DNA from: Liriodendron chinense
Taxonomy: Eukaryota > Streptophyta > Magnoliopsida > Magnoliales > Magnoliaceae
Direction of reading: 5' to 3'
NCBI GenBank assembly: GCA_003013855.2
Contig: ML058447.1
Location: forward strand, 5,270,001 to 5,334,000
Length of the DNA: 64,000 nt
Made by a program: the position numbers and the translations under genes. Below the pieces are notes generated by a model. The model worked only from the letters and a program-made list of their open reading frames with translations, searched no databases and had not been told where the DNA came from. The number at the start of each line of letters is the position of its first letter. Position 1 is the stretch's first letter. Below, one piece after another: positions 47,197 through 59,466 of the stretch.

Positions 47197-49230
47197 ATGG
47201 CTGGTTCGGAAGAGAGTTCTTCACGGACTCTATCTTCTTCTCTGCCTATTGGGGAATCTAGACTGATGGAAACTCAACTCGTTACCGTAGAACCTTCGGG
47301 AGGAGCTCTGTTGGCAGAAACTCCCTCGTCCTTTGCATCGGATGAAGTTCCAGTGGCTGGGACTTCAGGTCGGGTTGCTGACAGGGTTTCTGATTACCCG
47401 GCCGACCTGATCTGGACAACTCTTAGACCGTCTGACCTGATTAGGATTAGGTCGGAATACTGCATCCCCGGGGCCATAGACCTTAGACTCCCCGGTTGAG
47501 ATGACTTCCCGACCCGTCCACCCGGAGACCAGGTCACCGTATACGCCCAGTTCTTTGAGGCCGGTTTCCGTCTCCCTCTCCTTCCTGCAGTGAGGGAGTA
47601 TCTGTCCGCAGTCAACCTAGCTCCGGGCCAGCTAGCCCCGAACTCTTGGAGGACTTTAATTAGCTGCGTCGCTCTATGGCGTCAAGTCCACGGGTCGGAT
47701 CCGTCTTCCTCCGAACTGAGGCATCTCTACCAGCTGAAGAGCCACCCTGACTCAAGGGGGTGGTTCTATATGTCACCTCGGGGGAGGAAAGGACACCGGT
47801 TGATAGAAGACCAACCCTCCTCGATTCATGGGTGGAAGGAGGAGTGGTTCTTCGTCTCCAAAGGTTGGGAAGGGGCCCGTCCCGAAGTCAACTTCCCCAA
47901 CCGAAGAGTTAACAATTGGTTTTCAGTTTCAAGTCGGGTCCGATGGCTCCTTTTTTTTTTCTTTTACTGACCTCTCTTTGTTTTTATTGGTCAGTTCGTG
48001 GTGACCCTCCGGCCCTTAGCTCGGAGGAGGAAGAGCGCTTGGCTGCAGTGTGGGAGCTAGACCCGAGCTTCCGCAGCGTAAAGCTTCTTCTGTCTTTTGA
48101 AACGTTATCCGACTTAAGCATCAATCCCCGAGGTGAGCATTCTTTATCAATCCCCGAGGTGAGCATTCTTTAATACTGAACAGTTCAGATTTGCCTTTGT
48201 ACTTTAATTAACATGTTGCTTCGTCTTCCTCAGATATGTCTGCTCCAACCTCTCGAAGGAAGATGTCAGCTATGACGGCTGAGGAGAAAGAACAGCTTCG
48301 GGAGAAGAAGCGGCAGAAAGTGGTGACGAGGCGTCCCCGAGCACGCCCTTTTATCCTCCCGGCGAGTGATGCTCCTCCATTCACCGATTCCGAGGCGACT
48401 CCCGAACCGCCCGTTGATGAGGTCGGGCTGGCCGAACCTCCTGCGGTGTCTCAACCTCCTCCTACTCAAGTCATAGACTTGGTGGAGGGCACCGAGGCCG
48501 GCCCATCAGAGCCATCTGCCCAAGCCACTTCGGCTCAAACTTCCGCTGCCATCCGCCGAGGGCCGGAAATACCGCCACATTTGTACAATTTGTGCAAATG
48601 GGCATATAAGGCGGTCCCGGAGGCCGAAGTGGACACAATGGCAAAGTCCCCGGCTCTGTCTTTACTCAACACGATGGGGTCTTCAGCACCAAGGTAAGGT
48701 TTAATACCATCATGCTATACAAATAGCTAAGTTAAGTATTTCGTACACTCACTCATTACTTGTTTGTGTAGGTGGCTTATGGTTGCCAGTTGCTCCGGGA
48801 CGAGATCACCCGGGACAAGGGTACGATCTCGGGCCTCGAGGGAACCCTGACAGTTACTAAGCGCTCCTTGGACGAGGCCAAGAAGCTCGGAGAAGAGGCT
48901 GCAAAGGCCTTGGATGCTCGGGAACGGGAGATCGCCGCTCTCCAAGCCGAGCTATCCAACAAAGAAAGGGCTGAAGCCGAGCTTATAATCCGGGTGGAGG
49001 AGCTGAAGGCCTCTGAGGGGTCTGCGCGGTTGGAGCTGACGACGACCAAGGCGGAGCTAGAAGTAAAAATCGCCGAGGTCGACGAAGCATTCGACTTCGG
49101 CTACGAAAAGTGCCGGATGACTGTCCAGGAACATCATCTGGGCTTGGACCTCTCTTTTCTCGACTCCGAGGTGGAGGAAGAAGAGGGCACTGTAGCAGCT
49201 GCCGATCCGAGCGTTGACCCCGCCACTTAG
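47197..49230 (+). pseudogene. Antisense ORF of the Tat element (plant 'putative gypsy type transposon' protein)
   Basis: Plus-strand gene opposite to gag-pol. Exon 1 (47197 to about 47932) starts MAGSEESSSRT and contains the conserved block VYAQFFEAGFRLPLLPAV ... LAPGQLAPNSWRTLISCVAL ... GWKEEWFFVS. This block is known from the uncharacterised protein family often labelled putative gypsy-type transposon. Likely introns follow at about 47933-47994, 48133-48233 and 48694-48771, each with GT/AG ends. Exon 3 is polar and proline-rich; exon 4 (48772-49230) is a coiled coil (AKALDAREREIAALQAELSN) with an acidic C-terminus. A TGA at 47497-47499 interrupts exon 1, and the phase across the last intron does not match, so the copy is defective. 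A 25-bp tandem duplication at about 48120-48172 doubles the second donor site. The biochemical role of this family is unknown. Confidence 0.75.
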
Positions 49231-49555
49231 GATCTTTTTATGCTCTTTTCTCTTTTTTTTTAGCCCGTTTCTAGGGCTTTTATGTAATCATTCTGTAATC
49301 TTGACCTCTTTATGGTCTTTAGAAATGAATTACTTTTTCCTTTTTCTGATCTGTGTTTGCACTTTGTCAGATTTTTTTTATATATATTTCCGCCAAATTT
49401 ATCCATTTACTTCGTGGCCGAGCAAGTTAGATCGTAGCCGAAGTATTTAGGACTTAGCGAAAATAATGGAAGCTTGGAGCTCGTATACGACTGTGGGCGA
49501 GATTAGCCTCTGTTCGTACTTCAACTTTTGAGGAACGAATGCGAATACTTAGCTT

Positions 49556-52500
49556 TTATTGATAGTAACATTTCAAATGTTCCGCATTCCACGGATGGGG
49601 CAGGGCACGACCTTGCATATCTTCGAGCCAATAAGTTCCGATCCGAACTGTTTTAATAACTTTGTAGGGTCCAATCCAGTTCGGATTGAATGTGCTCGCA
49701 ATCTTATCCTTCTTCTCCCTTACGTTCCGCCGTAGGACGAGATTTCCTACTCTGAACCGTCTTTCTTTCACCCGGGAATTGTAGAATCTAGCAACGCGCT
49801 GTTGATAGGCCGCAACTCGGACTTGGGAAGCTTCACGGACCTCCTCGACCAGGTCAAGGTTCGCACGGAGCTCGTTCTGATTCTTATCGGGTCGGTAATT
49901 ACTGGTACGGTTACTCGGTAGCCCTATCTTGACCGGGACTACGGCCTCTGCTCCGAAGGCCAGGAAGAATGGGGATTCTCCTATTGTTGACCGAGCTGTG
50001 GTCCGGTACGCCCACAACACTTCGGGAAGCTGTTCAGCCCAAGCTCCTTTGAATTCGCCGAGTTTAGTCTTCAGGTGATTCTTGATAATCTTGTTGATGG
50101 CTTCGACCTGCCCGTTGGCTTGGGGATGATGAGGAGACGAATACACATTTTTTATGCCCAAGTTTTGGCAAAATTCCTTATATTTCACATTGTCGAACTG
50201 AGGCCCATTATCGGTGATGATGGTGTTTGGGACACCAAACCGACATACGATCGACTTCCAGATGAAGTCTGTTGTTTTCTTCTCGGTGATTTTCGCAAGT
50301 GGTTCTGCCTCGACCCATTTCGTAAAATAATCGACGGCCACGATTGCATACTTGACCTATCCCTTACCCGTAGGGAGAGGGCCAATGATATCGACCCCCC
50401 ATTACGCAAAGGGCCACGGTCCAGACATAAGAGTGAGTTCTTCGGGAGGTGAGTGAGGCACTGGTGCAAACTTCTGACATTTATCACACCGTTTGACGAT
50501 TTCCCGAGCATCCTTTTGGATCGTCGGCCAATAATAACCTTGGCGAATTGCTTTCTGTGCTAACGCCCTGTTTCCAGAGTGATTTCCGCATACCCCGGAA
50601 TGGATTTCTTTCAGGACGTAGTCGGCTTCATTTGGTCCGAGGCAGCGGAGGTAAGGCAGCGAGAAACCCTTCTTGTACAGCACATCGTCGATCAACAAGT
50701 ACCGAGCTGACCTATATTGAATTCGTCTTGCTTCGTTTCTTTCCGTGGGCAGCGTGTTCTCCCGTAGGAAACGGACGATAGGGTCTCTCCAATCAGGCTC
50801 AGTTGAAACAGTGCATACCTTATTCTTAACGTCGTCCGCGATACTTCTTTGGAGGAGAAATTCAATGGGAACGATCCGTCCCAGCTCGTCGTCTCCTGCC
50901 AACGCTAGTTTAGCGAGGGAGTCCGCATGGGTGTTGTGATTCCTCGGTACTCGGACAACTTTGCAACGATCGAACTGAGCAGACAACTCGTGATATTTTT
51001 GCAGGTACGCGGACATCTTTTTTCCCTTCGCTTGGTATTCCGATGTTGCTTGACCCACGACCAATTGCGAGTCGCTGTATGCCGTGATGCTTCGGATTCC
51101 GACTGCCGAGGCTTGCCGTAATCCGGCGAGAAGAGCTTCATATTCGGCTTCGTTGTTTGAAGCTTTGAAACCGAATCTTAGGGCATACTGGACTTTTATG
51201 CCATCACGGGAGGTTAAGATTATCCCCGCTCCGCATCCTTGCGAATTTGACGAACCGTCGACGTGCAGCGACCAGTTCGATTCTTCTGTTGGATTCGACT
51301 CTGCCATGTCTTCCGTGAAAGAAGCAGCAGTTCCGGGATCGGAGTGGTCGTTAAGCTCGGCGATGAAATCAGCTACAGCCTGCCCCTTAATTGCCGTGCG
51401 GGGTCGGTATTGGACGTCGAATTCTCCGAGCTCGATGGCCCACCGTGCAAGGCGACCCGAAGTTTCCGGCTTCTGTAGTATTTGCCTCAATGGCTGGTCC
51501 GTCAGTACCACTATCGGGTGTGCTTGGAAATAAGGGCGTAATTTCCTTGCCGTTGTAATCAGAGCCAGAGCCAGTTTTTCTAAGCTAGGATAACGGGTCT
51601 CTGCATCCAGAAGAGCTTTGCTGATGTAGTATATCGGTCTTTGTACACCTCGGTCATTGCGGATTAGAGCCGAACTTACTGCCGCCGAAGACACGGCCAG
51701 ATACAGTAGTAGCTCTTCCCCTTGCGCGGGCTTGGACAGCAGCGGAGGTGAGCCGAGGTATGCCTTTAGATCCTGGAAGGCTTGTTCACACTCTGACGTC
51801 CAGGTCATCTCGTTGAACTTGCGAAGCTGCTTGAAGAACGGGAGGCATCGGTCTGTAGCTCTGGAAACAAATCTATTGAGTGCGGCAACCCGCCCCGTGA
51901 GGCTTTGTATTTCTTTCACGGTGGATGGCGAACTCATCTCAATCAATGCACGGATCTTTTCGGGATTGGCTTCAATACCTCTCTGATTTACAATAAACCC
52001 GAGGAACTTTCCCGATCTTACTCCGAAGGCGCATTTGCCGGGATTGAGTTTCATCCTGTATTTTTTCAAAATTCTGAACATAACGCGGAGGTCGTCGACA
52101 TGGTCCTCTGACTTCAGACTTTTTACGAGCATATCGTCCACGTAAACTTTCATGGTTTTGCCGATGTGTTCTGCAAACATTTTGTTGACCAAACGCTGGT
52201 ACGTCGCTCCAGCGTTCTTCAATCCGAAGGGCATCACCTTGTAACAATACAGCCCTCGGTCCGTGACAAACGCCATTTTTTGCCTATCGGGAGCATGCAT
52301 CTGGATTTGATTGTACCCGGAGTAAGCGTCCATGAAACTGAGAAGCTCGTGGCCCGAGGTCGCATCTACGAGCTGATCTATTCTGGGTAACGGGAAGCTG
52401 TCCTTTGGGCAGGCTTTGTTGAGATCGGTGTAGTCGATGCAAACCCTCCACTTCCCATTGGTTTTTTGACGAGGACGACATTGGCGAGCCAATCGGGATA

Positions 52501-55127
52501 GCGGACTTCCTGAATGAAACCTGCTTGGCGTAATTTCTTTACTTCTTCTTCAATTGCGGCATATCTTTCTGTGTTGAAGGCTCGTCTTTTTTGACGAACC
52601 GGCTTGAAGGACGGGTCCACGTTGAGTCGGTGGACCATTACCTCGGGATTTATTCCAGGCATGTCCCGATGGGACCATGCGAAGGCGTCGGCGTTCTCTT
52701 TCAGAAAAGCGATCATCTTCGTCTGGATGTCGTCATTCAGTTGAGACCCGATTTTGACGACCAAGCTCCGATCCTCTTCTGATAAAGGGACCTCTATCAA
52801 CTCTTCAGCTGGTGATCCGTGCTCTTTCGTTTCTTCCCTGGGATCCAGGGGGCTGCATGTGAGATGGCGGATATCATGTTTTTGCTTTTTCCGCGCAAGG
52901 TCGGCTCATAACATCGATGAGCCTCTTGCTGGTCACCTCGGACCACACCGATTCCATCTTCGGTTTCGAACTTCATGGCCAGATGATAGATGGAGATGCC
53001 GGCCTTTAGAGCTCGTATGGTGGGCCGGCCGATGATTGCGTTGTATGCCGATGGAGTGTTAACGACCAAAAAGTCGACCATGATCATCTTCTGGTTCGGC
53101 TCATCCCCTGCGGTGACAGGTAGGGTTATTTCCCCTTCAGGCATGATACAATCTCCTGTGAACCCAGTCAGGGCTGTTTTGACCGGTCTTAATCTAGATC
53201 GATCAATCTTCATTCTGTCAAATGCCGAGGCGTATATTATGTCGACCGAGCTCCCTGTATCCACCATCATCCTGTGGAGTTTTTTGTTTGCGACTACCAT
53301 TGATACTACCAGAGAGTCGTCGTGCGGATGCATTATTCCTCTAGCATCTTCTTCGGAGAAAGATATCATGCGCTGGGCGATCTTTGGAATTTTTGTGGGT
53401 CTGCTGGTTAGATTCACCTGCAAAGCTAGCTCGGATGTCCGTGCTTGACGAGCATAGGATTTGCGGGCGTTGCCAGAATCTCCAGTGGTAGGTCCGCCGA
53501 AGATTACATGGATTTCTTCCATAGGATTGTTGTCGACCAGCTCCCTTCTTTCTTCCCGACCCGAAGTTCTGTCGTCGTCGGGACGTTGGGTGATATATTC
53601 TTTCAGGAATCCTTGTCGGATGAGTGTTTCTATTTGTCGCTTCAGGTCGAAACAATCCACCGTGTTATGACCATGATCTTTATGGTATAAACAGTACTTG
53701 GATTTTGACCTTCTGTCGGGGTCAGTTTTTATCTTTGCTGGTCGTCCGAACGCCTGTCTGTTCTTCTCGGCTAGGAATATTTGCTCGATGGTCGTCTTGA
53801 GCGGGGTATATTTTTTGAATTTCGGAGCCGAAGTTTTGGCTTCGCGTGGATTAGTGTTTGAGTTCGGTGATCGGTGATCTGGACGGTGCCTTTTAGCGCC
53901 GCTTTCCTCTTTGCGTTCTTTCCTCTTATGAGACAACCCCTGGGCGTTTACCAGCTCTTCTGCGTTTATATGTTTCGCAGCTCGGTCGAGGAATTCAGCA
54001 ACCGACTGAGGGGGCTGTTCCCCTACTGACCAGAGGAATTTCTCATCACGCAATCCTCCTATCATCGTATGTAACAGTACGCCCTGGGATAGGTTCTCCA
54101 CCTGAACCGCTTCAGCGTTGAATCGCGAGAGGTAATCTTTCAGCGATTCGTTATCTTTTTGTTTGACCGCGGCGAGGTGTGTCGAATGCTTCCTCGGGTC
54201 GATGCTTCCGATGAACTGTGTTGCAAATGCCCTACTCAGCTCGGTGAAAGAGGAGATGGACTTCGGTTTTAAATTGTGGAACCACGTCCAGGATGAACTA
54301 GTTAAGGACAACGGGAAGGCTTTACACATAATGTGGCCATTAACCCCATGGAGTTCCATTCGGACCTTAAAGTTCTCGAGATGCTCGGCCGGGTCTCCTA
54401 TCCCGGAATATTGCTTGAGCTGGGGTATTTTGAAGCTTTTCGGGAGAGGCTCGCTGCGGATTTCGTCGGTGAATGGGGACTCAGACGAGTCTACTAGGAC
54501 ATCTGCTGCTGTCGGCGCTCGGGCAAGTTGCGCTCGCTGGATGTCACCGATCCTCTCTCGAAGCTCTTTAAGCTCGGCTTCGAGAGGAGTGATATTATCG
54601 TCCATCCGACCTTGATCTTGACTAGCTCGGGCGGATCGTCTTTCTTCTATTCTGTGCCTCAGGTCGTTTGAAGGAAGTTCCGTGGCCGCTCGAACTCTTG
54701 AGCCTGAGGCTCGGCTCGCAACTTCATCCTCGTCGGGTCGCGGATGATTTGAGAGAGGGTGTGGTAGGTGAGAACTTTGTTGTGGTGGCTGAAGTTCAGG
54801 GCTGGTTTCGAGGATGGGTGGGGGGCGGACTAGATTGTTCAGCAAGGCTGCAATTTCGTCCAACTTTCCGTCCACGCGCTCGAAGCGTCTATCCACTCCA
54901 CCAAATCGTTCTGCAACGCCACCTACTTGTTCCTCTAATGTGAACAGTCTGGCCCCGCGATTTCGGGACCTCTGCCGTCCACTTAGGAGATTAAGGTGAC
55001 GTGACGAACTACCGAGGTGAAGCACTGGAGTCTTATGAACGGGCGCTTCGTTTTCAGAATGTAGTTCGTAGGAAGGCTCATCGTTCATAGGAGCTTTCCC
55101 CTTCCTATTGCCTCTCCCACTGGCCAT
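49556..55127 (-). pseudogene. Gag-pol polyprotein of the Tat element, frame-disrupted
   Basis: Minus strand, likely start ATG at 55127 (MASGRGNRKGKAPM). In order: gag core (around 54450-53950, SSWTWFHNLKP, NESLKDYLSRFNAEA); knuckle-like C-x2-H-x4-H-x4-C (about 53646-53700); aspartic protease with MMVDTGSSVD (about 53210-53270); RT with YVDDMLVKS (about 52121-52152); RNase H with VDGSSN, NEAEYEAL and YSDSQL (about 51260-51070); integrase zinc-binding segment with CDKCQKF (about 50600-50475); and integrase core with VDYFTKW, TDNGPQF and an NGQVEA glutamate (50341-49556). Breaks: a frame change between protease and RT near 52845-52870, another in RT near 52460, and stops TAA (50402-50404) and TAG (50357-50359) just before the integrase core. 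In life the polyprotein would drive reverse transcription and integration in virus-like particles; this copy cannot do so unaided. Confidence 0.9.
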
Positions 55128-55178
55128 TGATGAATATCTTTTATCGAAGGATTCAGAAAAATGCTTTTGTCGTCGATA

Positions 55179-55195
55179 TCCCACAGACGGCGCCA
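55179..55195 (-). other. Primer binding site
   Basis: Minus strand TGGCGCCGTCTGTGGGA, three bases inside the 5' LTR. It resembles the tRNA-Asp-type PBS reported for Athila/Tat elements; the exact tRNA was not verified. Confidence 0.75.
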
Positions 55196-55198
55196 ATC

Positions 55199-55771
55199 TG
55201 TTGATGCTGATTTCTGGTCAACAGACGAGGTGATAGAATTTATATGCGGAGGAACGATCGTCACCGCAGAAATCATTCCTTGGAATTGGAGAAGGTGCTC
55301 GAATCAGAGGCTCGGCTTTGAATCTGTAAAACACCACAGAAAATAGTAAAGGGGGTGGCTGGGGTCCAGCCGTGAACCCTCCGATGCCTAAATTAGTAAT
55401 GGCCTTTGAGAATCGTAAGACTATTTTGAATAGAGATTATTGTCATACCTGTAATCGTTGTTAATCTTCTTATTTATAGACATTGATAGGAAGATTATTG
55501 AGCTGAGATCACGGCATATATCTTGCCCGGGAATCCGGGCGGAAATCTCAGGTCGTTCTGTTTTTTCGGGCTGTTCCGATCCGCAAGGGATGCGCCCTCA
55601 TTTATAGGCTGTGTGAGGAGGAGATGAGTTCGACTTCCATCTACCCGTCAGATTGGGTCCGATCCGATCTGACCTCGGAGAGGGCGAAGTCATCAGTTCA
55701 GGCCTTCAACTTGCTATATTATTCCAAAGTCTTTTATCCTCGGGTCGGTTATGAGAAATTATCCCATAACA
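55199..55771 (-). repeat. 5' LTR of the complete Tat element
   Basis: Right-hand copy, 573 bp, followed by GGCCC (55772-55776). About 16 substitutions from the left-hand LTR by hand count, mostly transitions. Confidence 0.95.
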
Positions 55772-55776
55772 GGCCC

Positions 55777-56225
55777 CACAGTCAGGGTTACCACGCACCT
55801 TGGTGGATCCGGTATCCAACGGAAGCCTCGCGCTATTTCCCGGGTCCGAAACGCGCTTGGTGAATCTCCGCACGCGAATAGCCTTGGCGATTCCGGGAAA
55901 AGGCACGCGCGCGGAGTTGAACCAAGTCGACGTGGCCGAAGTGCGCGCAACTGCCAAAGACAGAATCTCAACCGTCAGAGTACTAATCATTACAGGTGGA
56001 GAACCGACCACTCTAGGAGTTTTTTTTGTTTTTTTTAATTACGTTGCAAGAGTACCATCTTCCATAGGCATGCCTATAGAAATTGTATTTGCCGCTTTCA
56101 TTTTCTCAATCGAAGCCGTCCAAACTCGTATATCAGGAACATTTGCTGACGCTGGGTAATTGATGGACTTAAACTGACCGTCCAAACCAAAAATGTCAAT
56201 TGGCTAAACAAAAGAAAAAGCGGCC
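55777..56225. other. GC-rich unexplained stretch then spacer
   Basis: 55790-55960 is unusually CpG-rich for non-retroelement DNA here ('aaacgcgcttgg', 'cacgcgcgcggag'). ORFs cross it in several frames, but none shows a domain I recognise. It may be part of a MITE arm or a decayed gene. 56010-56225 shows nothing. Confidence 0.35.
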
Positions 56226-56880
56226 ACTGGTGAGAGGATATGATCGCCTCCACCTAAAGTGGGCCACGACTGGTATGGTTTTCGGTTGAACGACATGTAC
56301 ATCACGTGTATGGGAGCTGTGCGCACGGGGCATGGATGGTTTTCGGTTGATCAGTATGTTTTCCTCATAGGCGGATTTCTTGTACACCTGCTGTCGAAAG
56401 CTGTGGAGTCCACAGAGATAACCGTGACAAATCTACTCCGTCCATCAGTTTTACAAGACCACAATAAGACCAGATTCGAAACATCAGGCAGATCCAAAAC
56501 TCAGGTGGGCTTCACCAAACGATAAAGTGTGAATGGAAACGTCCACCCGTTGAAACCTTCCTGGAGCTGAACATGACGTGCATATGCCATCCAAACCGTT
56601 CATAGCGTTATTACCACCCAGATAAACTGTAGTCACAGATATCATCATGATACAAAACTTCTGTGCCCCTCTCAAAGTTTCCAGTGGTAAGCGTTCAATC
56701 ACCACTGCTTTCGTGTGGCATGGCCCAGTGAGTTTTGGATCTTCCTGAATTTTATATTCCTGTCTTATTTTGGTCCTGCAAAACTGATGAACGGAGTGGA
56801 TTTGTCACGGGAATGTCTGCGAGCCCACTCAGCTTCCGGCAACAGGGCCACAGGATACCTCTATGCCCGGGGCATGGGCG
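56226..56880. mobile_element. MITE-like element of the GTCCATCC family
   Basis: Inner blocks 'gtctctccgtccatcagttt'-like, 'aacgataaagtgtgaatgga' and 'gaatgtctgcgagcccactc' are arranged as in other members, with inverted TGCCCGGGGCATGG/GCACGGGGCATGG pieces near the ends. Boundaries are approximate and no target duplication was seen. Confidence 0.4.
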
Positions 56881-56882
56881 CG

Positions 56883-57413
56883 AATTAGGTGTGGGGCCCA
56901 TTTTGATGTATATTTTATATATCGACGCCCTTATCTGTTTTTTCATATCATTTTAGGAGGTGATCCGAAAGATTAAAAGATTAAGAAGATTCAAATCTCA
57001 GGTGGACCATAACACTAGAAACAATGATGAATTACTATTAAAAACGTTTTGTGGACCACAAAAGTTTTGTATCAATCTAATATTTATATTTTCCCTTCAT
57101 CAAGACCTTATTGACATTATCAAATGCTTGGATTGAAACTAAACATTACCAAAACCTTACGATATGCTCTTTGGAATTTTTAATGGTGGAACACTCAATC
57201 ACACTGTTTCTAGTGGTATGGTCCACTTGAGACTTAGATCTGCATAATTTTTGGAAAATCATTTTAAAATGGGCTTTATAAAAGGATGGACAGCCTGAAT
57301 GTACAAAATATGTAGAAAAGGATGTACAGCCTGGATGTACAAAATATCATCCATGTGGGCCTTACGTTTGGGGGTAACACCCACTAAGCTGCTACCCGGG
57401 GTAACACCTAATT
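56883..57413. mobile_element. MITE with AATTAGGTGT termini
   Basis: AATTAGGTGTGGGGCCCATT on the left and AATTAGGTGTTACCCCGGGT in complement on the right. The interior has the shared blocks. A 36-bp tandem duplication ('aaaggatgtacagcctggat') lies near 57281-57345. No target duplication was resolved. Confidence 0.5.
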
Positions 57414-58102
57414 GGCGCCCACAGGCAATCCTCTTCCAGTTTCGCGACCCACGGTCCATCCTGCGGGGCCCACTTAGATCAGCACTGGATCAATAATCAG
57501 TGGGCGCAACCTGTACAAACTAAAGAACGGAGGATTCTGCACACATCAGGTGATGTAATTAATTCCTCAAAGGTTGTCTCATAAGCGCTAGGATCGTTGA
57601 CACCAGGTCCATAACTCAAGTGGCAAATTGAGTGAAGATATCCTTGTTTCAACAGTCATGGAATCCATTTCCATTGTGGGGTGGCTAACATTGTGATGTG
57701 ACTACAGGGTTGGGTGGGTGTACTAACAATGAGGTGTGTGGACTCATCAAATTAAAAAAAAAAAAAAAAAAAAAAAGCGCTAGGATACTTAGACAAATAT
57801 AACTTTCAGGGACAGCCTCAGCCACGGTGGGACCCCCACAGATGGAAGGGCGCTTTGAACCTAGACAGTGAATACGTGGCCTTTTGTTGGCGGGAAATGG
57901 TTGTGCATGAGTGTGCACGAAACCCATGAGCGCACGTATCTTCAACCGTCCAACATTGGTAGGTAAGAACCTTTATCGTCTGATGCCGAGTTTTTTGAGC
58001 GGTTGGAGATTAATGTGCAGAATCGGCAGAGAGTAGTAGGAACTTTCCATTGTCTTAATCAGTGATGGGTCCATAACGTCAGCACTTTGGATCAATGAAC
58101 CA
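57414..58102. other. Non-coding spacer with A23
   Basis: No gene. A run of 23 A lies at 57754-57776; the sequence upstream of it is not a recognisable SINE or LINE. Confidence 0.45.
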
Positions 58103-58652
58103 CTGACGCGGTTGGCTAATGACTCCAATACCAACCAGTCAAAGCTCTATGGGCCCACCATGATGTATATGTTTTATTTCACTCTTTAACTATATTGCAT
58201 GCTAAAAAAATAAGGCAAATCTAAATGTCAAGTGGACTATGCCACAATTGTGTGCCAGCTAACCCAACCAAAAGACTCCGTCGCGTTTCAACAGCAGTTC
58301 TCACTAATTACATCAGTAGGTGCATCCTGCTGTGGGTCCCTTGCCCAACTAACAGGGTGGGTACATTGCATGACTAACAAAAAATAAAGGAGGACCATGC
58401 CACAAAAAGCGGTAGAGATGGAATGCTCACCTTAGAAATAATTTTGGAGGCTACGTAATATTTGTGTTTTTCTTTCATTCAGGTTTATATTTAGGTTTAT
58501 GTAACCCTATCAACGGGTTGATAATAAACATTACAATGTACCTTAGAAAGTTTTTAGCAGGGAACATTGATATTGTTCTCTTAGGTTGTGGTCCATATGA
58601 TATTTAGATTTTTCTATTTGCCTCAAAATGTAGAGCCTGGATAAAATACATG
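58103..58652. mobile_element. MITE truncated on its right side
   Basis: Left part: 'gcggttggctaatgactcca', 'ctatgggcccaccatgatgt'. Inner blocks follow, with a foreign-looking ~110-bp piece at 58240-58370 (GTGCCAGCTAACCC...TAACAGGGTGGGTA). The right arm is missing; the duplicated promoter block starts at 58653. Confidence 0.45.
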
Positions 58653-59466
58653 ATCATGGGTGGGCCACGTAGCTCTGACACCCGCCAGCTGACTGGTGTT
58701 TGGGGTCACTAGCCCAACCGCGTGTCCCACTCGTACAAAATTTAAGCACGAACGGTATCCATACATACTTTTGGGTGCGAGCAATTTATAATACCTCATC
58801 AAATTGAATTAAATAATAAAAAAAAAAATCCACAAGATCAACACGGCTAATCCCCAGTGCGTAGATTCCATTTCTCAAACTCGAGGGCTGCTTCTTTTCT
58901 CTTCACCGATCATGTATTTTGTCCTCATCTGGTCCACCGAGTATATCCCCTGTGTTAGTTTTTCACCATTTAAAAACTGGGGATGACCATCTTCCTACTA
59001 CTTGAAACTGAAGTAAATCTATCCAGACCATCCAATCTTAACAATCCAATCAACGGGTTCAAATTTAAAAGGCAAAAAAAAAATAGATGGTTAGCATATC
59101 ATCTCGATTATGCCCCATCAACAGTTGGGCCAGAGATTTGGACGGTCTGAATTGCTCGTACACCGATCACTTGTTTAAATGGCGAAGAATTAGCATACGA
59201 TTATAGCTCCTGGTCCACCTAAGGATCAAGTCAGCCTGAATTTCGAGACATGCATCCACCCAACGGCAGATGAGCTGCACTGATATCTCACACGTGTTCA
59301 TCTTCTCCACGCGTGACACGAGTATTTGCATCGCATCCTCAGACCATAGAGAGACGGTCGATATCATTGGAAAATCAGTCGGGAATTAAAAGCGTGGACA
59401 TCAAGAGAGAGAGAGATGGAGGAGACTCGACTTCACCACAATCCAAAGCCTAGAAAAGAACAACCG
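58653..59466 (+). promoter_or_regulatory. Upstream region of the GT14 gene (duplicated block, copy B)
   Basis: This block leads directly into the 5' UTR of the GT14 gene and is repeated at 27382-28190. I see no decisive TATA box; purine-rich 'agagagagagatggaggaga' near 59405-59425 marks the likely leader. The role as promoter is inferred from position. Confidence 0.5.

Larger units (their letters stand above)
46036..55771 (-). mobile_element. Structurally complete Tat-lineage Ty3/Gypsy retrotransposon
   Basis: Two 573-bp LTRs with TG/CA ends, a perfect 5-bp target duplication (GGCCC), PBS, PPT, and gag-protease-RT-RNase H-integrase in Ty3/Gypsy order on the minus strand. Total length is 9,736 bp. 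A second gene on the plus strand (47197-49230) lies between the integrase and the 3' LTR, a hallmark of part of the Tat lineage (as in Grande, Retand and RIRE2). Hand alignment of the LTRs gives about 16 substitutions and no indels in 573 bp (about 2.8 percent), so the insertion is fairly recent. The coding frames carry disabling changes. Confidence 0.9.

Noticed and set aside
54163..54615. Plus-strand 150-aa ORF inside the complete Tat element
   Set aside because: Shadow of gag on the opposite strand; the true antisense gene of this lineage lies at 47197-49230.
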